Shown: positions 10,909 through 20,267 of the stretch, in pieces
Numbering within the stretch: position 1 is the stretch's first letter
Layout: every line of letters begins with the position of its first letter
Assembly: GCA_011799875.1 (NCBI GenBank)
Contig: CM022303.1
Location: 187,154,088-187,218,087, forward strand
DNA: 64,000 bases
From: Thinopyrum elongatum
Taxonomy: Eukaryota > Streptophyta > Magnoliopsida > Poales > Poaceae
Direction of reading: 5' to 3'
Notes under the pieces: generated by a model
The model's input: only the letters and a program-made list of their open reading frames with translations
What the model was told of the DNA's origin: nothing
Databases searched by the model: none
Position numbers and translations under genes: made by a program

Positions 10909-12431
10909 ATCGCACTGGCCTCCCGACTGAGATACTCTTTCTCAAGGAAAACCCCGTTCCGAGCAACAAACACTTTGTTCTCTTCCCGGTTGTAGAAGCT
11001 ATATCCCAAGGTTTCCCTCGGATATTCCAGGAATATGCATTTATCTGACTTGGGTGTAAGCTTGTCTGACATAAGCCGCTTGAAAAATGCTTCACAACCC
11101 CAAATCTTTAGAAAAGACAAACTGGGACTCTTCCCGGTCCTCATCTCATGTGGTGTCTTGTCTACGGATTTTGATGGTACCCTGTTAAGTGTGAAAGCTG
11201 CAGTTTCTAGAGCGTATCCCCAGAATGACAAGGGTAAATCTGATTTGCTCATCATTGACCAGACCATGTCCAACAAGGTCCTATTCCTCTGTTCCGACAC
11301 GCCGTTTCTCTGTGGCGTACCCGGAGGAGTGAGCTGAGGTACTATACCTCGGCTTTTCAGATGATCATCGAACTCCTGGCTCATGTACTCACCTCCACGA
11401 TCAGATCGTAGAAGCTTTATAGTCTTGCCGAGCTGATTCTCAACCTCGTTTTGAAACTCTTTGAACTTTTCAAAAGTTTATGACTTGTGCCTCATCAAAT
11501 AGATATATCCATATCTACTCAAGTCATCGGTAAAAGTCACGAAGTACCGATAGCCACCTCTCGCAGTTGTGCTCATTGGACCACACACATCACTGTAAAT
11601 AAGTTCCAACCGCTTGGACGCCCTCTCGCAACTCTTTGCAAAAGGAGACCTAGTCATCTTGCCGAGCAAGCATGATTCGCATGTCTCGAATGACCCAAAG
11701 TCGGCCGAAGTTAGGAGTCCATCATCATGGAGCTTCTTCATGCATTTCAGACTAATGTGTCCAACTCGGTAATGCCAGAAGTATGTTGGATTTATCTCAT
11801 TAGGCTTATGCCTCTTGACATTCACGTTATAGACCGGTTCCGTTTCTAGATTCAATATAAAAAGCCCATCAACAATGGGTGCATAGCCGTGGAACATACC
11901 ATTCAAATAAAACAAACAACCATTGTGCTTTAAATTGAATTCATAACCCTGACTCATCAAACATGAGGCAGAAATAATGTTCCGACTAAGTGCAGGAATG
12001 TAATAACAATTATTCAATTCCAAAATAAATCCAAAAGGAAGCTAGAGCTGCATCGTGCCGACCTCCAACGCAGTAACTCTTGCTTTATTGCCGACCCTGA
12101 TGTCAATCTCCCCTTGTGCCACACGCCTAGTTCTTACTAGCCCCTGCATTGAGTTGCAAATACAAACAACCGATCTGGTATCAAATACCCAAGAGCTAAT
12201 AGTTATGTCATCAAGGTAAATGTCTATAACATATGCAACAAGTGTACCTTTGCCTGAAGAAGCATTTTCGGCCTTCTTGCCATGCTCTGCAAGCCACTTG
12301 CTACAGTTCCTCTTCCAGTGACTGGTCTCCTTGCAATGATAGCAAATGGTCATCGAGTCCGGTCCCGACTTCGGCTCAGCGGTGGAGGTTACCGTCTTCG
12401 TGCCCTTTGCCTTAGCCTTTTTCTTGGACAA
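10881..12431 (-). pseudogene. Copia-1 zinc knuckle, protease and integrase, broken
   Basis: One minus-strand frame runs from 12431 to 10881 with in-frame stops at 12042-12044 and 11478-11480. In order it shows a CCHC zinc knuckle (CYHCKETSHWKRNC, about 12345-12300), a protease motif WVFDTRS (about 12185), the integrase zinc-binding HHCC with CESCLLGK (about 11680), the catalytic-core start YSDVCGP (about 11600) and PGTPQRNGVSEQRNR near 11320 with the catalytic glutamate. The protease motif has Arg where the family has Gly (DTG), which should inactivate it. The reading frame continues a few codons into LTR sequence, marking the deletion junction. Reverse transcriptase and RNase H are absent. 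Confidence 0.85.
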
Positions 12432-13089
12432 CTCTTCCTAAACTTAGCCGATTTCTGCACCATCAACACTTGATGCGTGCCTTTTTTAATATCCTGCTCT
12501 GCCACTTTGAGCATCCCATGCAATTCAGTGAGCTTCTTATCCATGCCATGCATATGATAGTTTGAGATGAATGTCCAATAGCTAGGCGGAAGAGAACCCA
12601 AAACTGCATCAGTAGCCAGCTCATCCAAGAGCGGGAAGCCCAACCGATCCAAAGCTTTCACGTATCCGATCATCTTGATCACATGCGGGCTCAGTGGATC
12701 ACCTTCCTTCAGCTTGCAATCCATCAAGGATCGCCAGACGTTGAACCTTTCGGTCCTAGCCTGTGTCTGAAACATCCTCTTGAGACTCTCGATCATATCA
12801 TAAGCGTTACATTTTCGAAATGCTGTTGCAAATCGGACTCCATACAAGCCAGCATCAGACAGCTGATCTCTGTTGATTCATCAACGAGTTTCTGGTAGGC
12901 ATTCTTGGTTGTGGCATTAGCATTATCGGCAGGTTCCTCTGGAAGTTGATCCTCTAGAACATGTTCCTTTTTATCATGCTTGAGAACAATTCTCAAATTT
13001 CTATACCAAGTGGTAAAGTTTGTTCCATTCAGTTTATCCTTTTCCAGAATTAATTTCAATGCAAAGTTGGATTGAGCAGGTGGTGCCAT
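12389..13089 (-). pseudogene. Copia-1 gag, frameshifted
   Basis: Translation would start at ATG 13089 (MAPPAQSNFALK...). The motif NGTNFTTWYRNLRIVLKH is typical of the N-terminal gag domain of Copia elements, as is FNVWRSLMDCKLKEGDP further on. The first frame runs to about 12800, shifts into a second frame (12847-12389) and shifts again near 12425 into the frame carrying the zinc knuckle. Two frameshifts therefore separate gag from the rest. Gag forms the particle and packages RNA. Confidence 0.85.
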
Positions 13090-14137
13090 TGATCTATAAT
13101 AGAAAATATGCAATCACTAAGCAATGTGTTTATGTAGAGTAATTCAAGCCTAAACAGAAATACTCCCACTGAAGTCAGCATCCCTCCGCAAACTCTCAGT
13201 GATTCAGGATCCGACAAGCGCATGCGACTAGTGAGCTTTAGCATCACTGCTATCCAACATACCTATCCGGTAAGCAACTCCTTGCTAATCGTATCTCTAT
13301 ACGACTCCTGTCCGTCGGGTAGGTATCTTATACCCCAGCTCCCAACCTTCTTTGCCACAAGGCCCAAAACCGTTTTGATAGCCTTGTCAAGTTAACCTGA
13401 TGCAGTGCATGTCCGTGTCCGACACGAACCCTTCAGTTCAAGGACACCTAGTAGCACCTCAATTTTACGAGCCCACCACTAGACGTACTTGACGTGCGAA
13501 GGTGCAACATCGGGGATGGCAATTCGCTTGATATTAACGAGGGATCTTTCTACCATTTTAACATGTATAGAAAACAAGAAGCATAACAATCACAACTAAA
13601 CATATATTGTGAAATATTATGGCTCCTTCATGGATGTTCTTCCAGGACGGCTCCGACTCTGATGACCATCTAGGAACTCCATCTTGTTTGTCACGCCGGG
13701 ACGCCAAGCCACCAACCTGATCTCTATTATCCAACTACTACAACTAGTAATGAATTTTACATAGAGTCACAAGTCGACACGCAGGTCGTTATACATTATA
13801 TTGACAGCACTTTGGCTCCTGCTAGCTGACAAACATGACACGCAGGCTATGTATAATTTACACACATGCATCACATACACATGAGCCATACTATTGACAT
13901 CAAACCCTACAAAATAAAGTTATGCATATAATCGCATTCTACCTGTTCGAGTGATCGTGTACGAAATACAAGGCGCTACGCACACGGCTGTCCGATCACG
14001 CCGAATTTTCTGATCTGACCGATCTTATCGATCATCGCGAATCCGATTCGGATTTACATTTCACTGTTAACCCCGATGGCGGATACCGACCAGTAGGGGT
14101 AGGTTGTGTCACGACCTCATTGATCCCAATCATCAAA
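13090..14137 (-). other. Copia-1 leader, part downstream of the Mutator-like insertion
   Basis: Non-coding sequence between the gag start and the Mutator-like element. It continues at 20118-20254 on the other side. I see no open frame with family motifs and no further nested element. The copy of ATCATCAAA at 14129-14137 is the left target duplication of the Mutator-like element. Confidence 0.6.
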
Positions 14138-14306
14138 GGTTTTTTTACATCTGTGCCCTTGGTTCCTTAGCTCTACTCATTCATCCCTGCGCTCTTAACT
14201 TTTGCTCAGTTTTCCCCACTCCCTTGCCCGAAACCCTCAGAACAGGTTACAACGGACGTTGCCATCGAGTCAATGCCTTTGACCGTTAACTCTGACGAGT
14301 GGGGCC
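14138..14306. repeat. MULE left terminal inverted repeat
   Basis: It begins GGTTTTTTTACATCTGTGCCC and matches the complement of 19940-20108 through the stretch ending GAGTGGGGCCG. Both arms are 169 bases with scattered mismatches. Beyond it, 14307-14640 is GC-rich and includes a repeated GTGGGGCCG phrase but no match to the other side. Confidence 0.9.
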
Positions 14307-15072
14307 GTGCTAGACTGTGTCGTCCGTTGGACCTGACAAGTGGGGCCGCGTTGGGCGGTGTCGCTGCTTGACCGTTGGGCCGTGGTTTCGTTGGGCCGTC
14401 CCTTGCATTAAACGCCTGTGCGCGCCACCACAACAGAAGCCTGCTATGCATGCACCCAGCAAGCCTACCTGCATGCGTCAATACGCGCCGTCACGATGCG
14501 CCGACCGAGCCTGCATGCGCCGATGCGTGCCGCCACGACGCACTGACCGAGCCGCTTTCGTGCACGCCAGCCGCCACGGATGCAGCGACGGTCGCTGCCG
14601 CTGGTTCCTCTCTTCTCGCACGCTTGTCTCCTCGATTTAGAGCATCGTTTTTTTACTATCAGTTTCAGCCTTTTCGATCCACTCGCATCTGCACCCGTTT
14701 TGCTACGACAAATAAATTGAACAATATGTTTTATATTTGGGTTTTGTGGCTGCATGCACTAGCTAGGTGGTTACATATTTGTGGCTTGTGTAAAAAAAGT
14801 GAAGGGTTCGTTGTGGCTGCATGCACTAGGTGGTTACTAACAAAGCGAGCTCTCTAAGAAAACAATCAACAAATATGTAGATAGGGCCAACAAGCCCATA
14901 GCACGATCACATAATTCAAACTAGGAAGAACTTAATAAAAGGGCCAACAAGCCCATAGCATCTCCAACATAGTTCAATTACAACTTAACATAACATAGAC
15001 TAAAAAAAATAGATAGAGGGTTTAGAACCCTAGACGCCACCTTCTCCACCTCGCTCCTCCTCCGGGCGCCCT
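14307..15072. other. MULE interior without a clear gene
   Basis: GC-rich to 14640, with repeated CGACGCACTGACCGAGCC-like phrases at 14480-14560, then AT-rich. A repeated phrase GGCCAACAAGCCCATAGCA occurs at 14885 and 14942. Short frames exist on both strands without family motifs. The stretch from 14890 to 15072 may hold the 3' untranslated region of the minus-strand gene that ends at 15073. Confidence 0.4.
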
Positions 15073-15486
15073 TCACTGCTCGTCCAGGGCGTTGTCGATG
15101 GGGTACGGAAGAGTGTGCATGCGTGACGCGTTGGGGAAGATGTTGGTGTACTCCATGAACATGTTGTGGGTGGGGAAAGCGATGAACTCGCAGCCACACC
15201 AAAACACCCGGCCGAGGAGGTAGAAGGCGTCGAATGTGTTGGTGAAGTGGGCAAGGAGAGCAACCACCACCCCGTTTTGGATGACCTCCTCGACGCGGAA
15301 CATCGTTGGAGATCCCTGCGGGAGGTGGCGGTAGCCGGCTGCGAGGAAGAACTCGGTGAAGTTCCTTGCGGTCCTCCACCTTGATATCGCCCACACACGT
15401 AGTGTGCGCTCAACGTACACACCGGTTGGGTAGAGCCTCTCCGGCATGGTGGGTGGGAAGCGGTAGGTTGGTCCGGTGTACTGCAT
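15073..15486 (-). CDS. MULE cargo gene B: uncharacterised 137-residue protein
   Basis: An uninterrupted single-exon frame from ATG 15486 to the stop at 15073. I do not recognise the family. The product is rich in aromatic residues. It has an N-terminal Pro-rich stretch (YTGPTYRFPPTMPERLYP), a likely beta segment (GVYVERTLRVWAISRW) and a hydrophobic central part (GVVVALLAHFTNTFDAFYLLG), which is not long enough to be sure of a membrane helix. There is no signal peptide. The start is supported by a TATA box at 15587-15595, about 100 bases upstream. It could be a whole small gene or the 5' exon of a captured gene. Retention of an open frame inside a transposon that otherwise tolerates decay is notable. 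Confidence 0.55.
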   Translation of the reverse strand: MQYTGPTYRFPPTMPERLYPTGVYVERTLRVWAISRWRTARNFTEFFLAAGYRHLPQGSPTMFRVEEVIQNGVVVALLAHFTNTFDAFYLLGRVFWCGCEFIAFPTHNMFMEYTNIFPNASRMHTLPYPIDNALDEQ

Positions 15487-15586
15487 GGCTGAGGGATGTG
15501 CAGAAGAAGGAGAAGGGGTCGAAGAGCAAGAAGGGCAGGTGGCAGAGGATGGGAGATGGATGAGGGATGGCAGAGGCAGAGGATGG

Positions 15587-15595
15587 CTTAAATAG
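15587..15595 (-). promoter_or_regulatory. Probable TATA box of cargo gene B
   Basis: The minus strand reads CTATTTAAG, about 100 bases before the ATG at 15486, a normal plant distance allowing for a short 5' leader. The leader between is purine-rich on the plus strand. Confidence 0.5.
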
Positions 15596-15609
15596 CCGTA
15601 GTACTACGT

Positions 15610-17480
15610 GTTATTTCGCTGTGGCAATAACGGGGTCAAATGTGAAGTAGCCCATTTTCACACCCACAGCGGCATCGGGAGTGTACACGCGTGGGAAACC
15701 GTGGTTTGAAAAGAAGAAGAAAAAGAAGCTAGTTACACGCGTGGGAATCCGTGGTCATATATATTATATGAACAAAAAGAGACAATTTCTGAATAGTTTG
15801 TGGCCATTTTGCATGATAAAAATAAATTTGGCCCTTATAAATTTGGTCATTTTGCATTTGTATTGAACAAATAGAACTAAATTTTCTAGGAAATCTCAAT
15901 TGTTGTGTAATTTCAAACGATGCAAAAAAACAGAGCCATCACGTTCACAAAAAACAGAGCAAACGATGCAAAAAAACGACGCAACTCGACGGCCCAACCA
16001 GAGCTTGGTTTCCTTTTGGGTCCAATAACTATGTTTTTTTCGCGGAGTCAGTGGTGGGCGAGCAGCCGAGCACAACCAACAGGTTTGCCTCTCGCGGATC
16101 ACCCCACGATCCAATGATGCGGAGCCGTCCATGTGATCCAACGGCGCGGAGCCTACACACAGCCTGCCCACCGAATTCCTTCTAGAAGACCACATCTGAG
16201 GGATGTCGCTTGGCGCCAGAGTATGATCGGACGGCTGACATTTGGATCTAGGGTTAGGCGAAACCTCGCGGGGTTTTGAGCTGGTCAACGGGGTTTCCAA
16301 GGCTTTGACTGAGCATAACTAATTTTAAAAAAATCGAAAAAATATGAAACCTTCGTCGTTCGTCGTTTTATAAGACACACTAATGAGGAAAAATACTAAA
16401 TTTGGTATATGGACATTTAAAAAAAAAACTAGCTGGCACGATCGAGGTCAAATGAGCACCATTAATTTAAAAAAGTCAAAAAAATATAAAACATGCGCAC
16501 AATGTTGTCTTATGTGACATGTTACCAACCAAAAATCATAAACTTGGTCTATGGTCATTTTCATGAAAAAACCTTCACACATATGAGCTATCACATACAA
16601 CATTGCAGAGAGTTCAAGGAAAGGAGGTAGGGTAACCTTCAGTTTTTGAAAAATTTAAAAAAATCAAAAAAATCACCAAGCTTTATTTTAAAGTGAATAA
16701 GAAGGATTTGAACTTAGTTTTCCATTTTCATATTTTAAACATGTTTTTAATAGTTTTTATGTTAAAGCATATTTTCCCAAAAGAAAATGTAAAAATATGA
16801 AGATTAAATCAATAAATAGTGAGACTTCGAATCTACACTATATAGATTGAATAGGCGTTAATAAAAAACATTTGGCTCAAGTGTTGGTTCAAATTCAAAT
16901 TTTGCCTCAAATTCAAATTGGAATATTTGATTTGTTATTGGAATATTTGACCTGTTATTGGAATAATTGATGAAATGATGGACTATCTTCATTAAAATGT
17001 TGTTTTTTTGCTCTGTTATTGGAATATTTGATCAAATGATGGACTATCGTCTTTTAAATGTTGTTTTTTTGCTTTGTTATTGGAATATTTGATCAAATGA
17101 TGGACTATCTTCATTTAAATGTTGTTTTTTTTTTGCTCTGTTATTGGAATATTTGATCAAATGATGGACTATCTTCATTTAAATGTTGTTTTTTTGCTCT
17201 GTTATTTGAATATTTGGCTCATTTGGCTCAAGTGTTTCTTTGCAGCATGTCTGATCAGTGAAGCAACACTGAAGCAGCATGTGTGATCATTGCAGCACCT
17301 AAACTCATAGCTCACAACATCTAAACAGAACATACCATACACCACAGGCAAATTTAAAGACAGACAAATATAGATAGCATAATACATTACTACCATAGAT
17401 TCAGTTCATCACATCATAAACAGCCACATTCAGTTTACCAAAAGTAACCCAAAAGATAAAGATAAAACAAGCTGCCACAT
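15610..17480. other. MULE intergenic spacer
   Basis: AT-rich spacer between the two cargo genes. Visible structure: a duplicated ACACGCGTGGGAA phrase (15681 and 15733), a GC-rich 16000-16300 patch, and two related blocks at 16320-16440 and 16455-16560 that share ATTTAAAAAAGTCAAAAAAATA and CTTGGTxTATGGxCATTT, a diverged duplication of about 140 bases. The 16925-17215 tandem repeat follows. No convincing gene. Confidence 0.5.
16925..17215. repeat. AT-rich tandem repeat, about 62-64 bases, four to five copies
   Basis: The unit TTATTGGAATATTTGATCAAATGATGGACTATCTTCATTTAAATG, followed by a T-run and GCTCTG, repeats in head-to-tail order. Copies differ mainly in T-run length. It lies downstream of cargo gene C. 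Confidence 0.8.
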
Positions 17481-17501
17481 TCAGTTCATCACATCATCAC
17501 A

Positions 17502-19607
17502 TCACACCGGAGTCAGGGCCTTTGCGACGGCAGCATGCTGCCCCCTGATCATGTAGTCCTCCCCGCGAATCGCTACATCCTCTACATGAGACACAAGGTG
17601 ATCGAAGCGGCCATCCTTTGGCTTTGGCTTGGTGGTGCAGTAGGGGAAGTGCCACTTCTTGATCTTGCGGTTGTAGAAGGAAGCAACTCCCTTGGCCTTG
17701 ATCTTCTCCACCTCCTTCGCTGTGAAGGACGCGACGTTTCCCTTGCACACATCTTCTCCAGAATCATACTACACACATGAATGAATTACATTAATACATT
17801 ATAGATTCATATACACCATGTGAAAGGAACTAAATGAACAATCCAATTTTCAAGTAGGCTTACCCCATATTCTTCGTCGTCACTGTACTCTGGATCGTAC
17901 GGGTCGAACCCAGTAAGGGCCAGCTTCCTCTTATTCCCCACAGAATCATCCTCCTGAATATACAATTACATCCATTACTAGTAAATACAGAAGCCAACTG
18001 ATAATTTAGATATGCACACATGACACATTGATCATATTATCCATACTCTGATCCTATTTGCATTTTCCATTGTCATGCACACACATTGAACAACAAAGCT
18101 AATATAACTACATATTGTGGACAAATTTATATACTAATGAATCAAATAACTTCTTAATGAATGGATTCCATTTGGGCATATGACATTCAAAACCCCAATC
18201 TGCGTAGCATTGAAAAACAAATCTAATAGGGACCCAATCTAATAAGCATACATGTCTGTAGCATTAAAAACCCCAATCTGTGTAGCATTAAAAACAAATC
18301 TAATAAGCATACATTTGTGTAGCATTGAAGCACAGAGATCCCTATCTGTCATGTAGATCTATCTAGCATTTTTGGAATGAATGTAATCCAAAAAACCCTA
18401 GTACAAAAACCCCCATCCCCCCCATACAGAAAACCCTGGCCCATCCGTCAAACCAACTACTCTAACCCAAGGTAGTCAAAATCCCGACTCAAGTCCTAGA
18501 ATCCTACGACTTCACGACCCTATGGAAGCATGTCGATCCAAGTCCCAGTATGAATCCGGATCTGGTAGAATCCATGTTGAGTCGCGATCCAAATCAAAGA
18601 ATCCTATACAAAATAGTAGAATCCCGACTATGCTATGGACTATGTCCGATTCTACTAATCTATCTAAGCCGTTTGTTTAGTTGTATCAGAATAGTATGGC
18701 ATCATCCAAACCCCTCTTCACATGCCTCATGGCCCTTTATTCCCCTCCCAAGCCCAAATGCTTAGCACCCGACACCTTTGATCTAGCTCTTAGAAACCCT
18801 AGTTCAAAACTGAGGATCAGGCTTGTCGACGAATGGAATTGGCGTGACAAGGAGGATGCGTCAAGATTGGTAAAAGAAGGTGAGCAAGAACCTTCAAGGT
18901 TCAGCAGTGCAGGTCAGCTATACAAGTGATCGGTTCACTTACTCTAGAAAAACCTCCTAAGTAAATTTCGTGCATTGAAGATTTAAATGTTCGATATATT
19001 TCCCTCTCATATATTTTTCATACATGCAAGCTAGATAGTAGGTCAGCCATGAAAAGAAGTGTAATACAACTAGCATTGATGTGTATGTTTTTTGCTCTAT
19101 ATTTAGTGGTTAAACTCATAAAACCCATATAAATTTCTGGCGTGGATACAAAATACCTTATTTCAGTAAATCAAGTAGAATCCTCGATTCAACGACTCGA
19201 TACTACGGCTCAATTCTGTCTAAGGAAAATCGATCCGACTCCGAATCCCGACTCTGACTACCTTGCTCTAACCATCTGTACTACCGTACGAATCAGAATC
19301 TAACCAATGCAACTAACTCTACAAGCTAATATCCTAAATATTGCAACTAACAAGCAAGTGCAAATACCTCCTGCTCCTCGCCAGGCTGCGCATCGAGACG
19401 GACTGCGCCGCTCGAAACCTTCACCTTCTGCTCCGGCAGCACTGAGGCAGAGCCCGCCACCTCCTTTTCCACATCCGCAGCGGTTACGAGTTTCTCCGCA
19501 CCGCCGTAGACGCCACCAACGTCCTTCACTTCATCCGCGGTCACCGCGCCCTGCAGCTCCACTACATCTCCGGCTGCTGCGCCGGCGTCGCCACGAGCTT
19601 TCGCCAT
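17502..19607 (-). CDS. MULE cargo gene C: three-exon gene, zf-XS-like C-terminus, 198 residues
   Basis: Exons on the minus strand are 19607-19368, 17953-17864 and 17768-17502. All introns are GT-AG and phase 0, and the joined frame is open for 198 codons. Residues 1-80 are Ala/Val/Glu-rich; 81-110 are acidic with DPYDPEYSDDEEYG; 111-198 contain FTAKEVEKIKAKG, then WHFPYCTTKPKPKDGRFDHL and SHVEDVAIRGEDY, resembling the zinc finger of plant XS-domain (SGS3/FDM-type) proteins. In that family the finger starts Cys-x2-Cys; here residue 151 is Phe (FPYC), so one zinc ligand appears lost. XS and XH domains are absent. A TATA box lies at 19784-19790. Intron 1 holds a hAT element. It is likely a captured gene kept open. 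The family assignment is from memory. Confidence 0.65.
18468..19265. mobile_element. Non-autonomous hAT element, duplication CTCTAACC
   Basis: The ends are CAAGGTAGTCA (18468) and its complement TGACTACCTTG (ending 19265). The flanks are CTCTAACC at 18460-18467 and 19266-19273, a perfect 8-base duplication typical of hAT. The 798-base body repeats AATCCCGACT/AGTCGGGATT-like phrases near both ends and has no transposase. It lies wholly inside intron 1 of cargo gene C and leaves the splice sites intact. Confidence 0.9.
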
Positions 19608-19783
19608 CGGACAGATGGAGGCAATGAAGGTGAGGAAGAGGATGCGGTGGGGGAGAGCGAGACGGTGCGATGGAGGCAGTGGAGAAGAGCGAGACGACAC
19701 CGGTGGGGGAGAGGAAGACGATGCGGCAGGGAGGGGATTTGGGGGAAATGGTAGGGGCGATGCGCCGGGAGGTGGTTCCCCCT

Positions 19784-19790
19784 CTTTATA
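19784..19790 (-). promoter_or_regulatory. TATA box of cargo gene C
   Basis: The minus strand reads TATAAAG, about 180 bases upstream of the ATG at 19607. The intervening leader is GC-rich and has an in-frame continuation upstream, so an earlier start cannot be fully excluded. The 19607 ATG sits downstream of the TATA box and is preferred. Confidence 0.6.
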
Positions 19791-19939
19791 CGATGGGACG
19801 TTTCGAGCATGTCCCATGGACACGTGCTACCCCATGACCGTGGTCAGTTGCATGCGCCCACGTATACGAATACCACTGTACGGTCAGCATACGAAACCAC
19901 TATACGGGTAAACGGTCAAAGGTGGACTCGGCCCTACGC

Positions 19940-20108
19940 GGCCCCACTCGTCAGAGTTAACGGTCAAAGGCATTGACCCGACGGCAACGTCCGTTGTAAC
20001 CTGTTCTGAGGGTTTCGGGCAAGGGAGTGGGGAAAAGTGAGCAAAAGTTAGGAGTGTGGGGATGAATGAGTACAACTAACGAAGCAGGGGCACAGAAATA
20101 AAAATCCC
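19940..20108. repeat. MULE right terminal inverted repeat
   Basis: The complement of the left arm; read inward it begins GGGATTTTTATTTCTGTGCCC. It lies about 150 bases upstream of the TATA box of the 19607 gene, so the cargo gene's promoter abuts the repeat. MULE inverted repeats can carry promoter activity in known families; that is not shown here. Confidence 0.9.
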
Positions 20109-20117
20109 ATCATCAAA

Positions 20118-20254
20118 AAACTTAGCCACATCGTTCCCCATGTGTAGTTGATCTCATCAACCGTGCACACCGCCGATTTCATAAACGACAACAGATCTCG
20201 CCGCCTCCACATATCTAATATGCATACGATCTAAAACAAAATCCTATAGCAGAG
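20118..20254 (-). other. Copia-1 leader, part next to the primer site
   Basis: Non-coding leader between the primer binding site and the right edge of the Mutator-like insertion. It continues across the insertion into 14128-13090. Confidence 0.6.
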
Positions 20255-20266
20255 GCTCTGATACCA
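20255..20266 (-). promoter_or_regulatory. Copia-1 primer binding site (initiator tRNA-Met)
   Basis: The minus strand reads TGGTATCAGAGC, complementary to the 3' end of plant initiator methionine tRNA, one base inside the 5' LTR boundary at 20268. Known role: primes minus-strand DNA synthesis. It fixes the element orientation as minus. Confidence 0.92.
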
Positions 20267-20267
20267 C

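Larger units (their letters stand above)
14138..20108. mobile_element. Mutator-like element (MULE) with gene cargo, duplication ATCATCAAA
   Basis: A 5,971-base element with long terminal inverted repeats of about 169 bases and a perfect 9-base target duplication ATCATCAAA (14129-14137 and 20109-20117), diagnostic of Mutator-type transposition. No mudrA-type transposase is visible, so it is non-autonomous. It carries two minus-strand gene models, 15073-15486 and 17502-19607, each with an upstream TATA box, and a hAT element inside an intron of the second. This is the layout of a Pack-MULE or a MULE that has kept cargo genes. It sits in the leader of Copia-1. Confidence 0.93.

Noticed and set aside
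15896..16300. 134-codon minus-strand frame in the MULE spacer
   Set aside because: No TATA box or domain, unusual composition and no splice support. It was not called as a third cargo gene.
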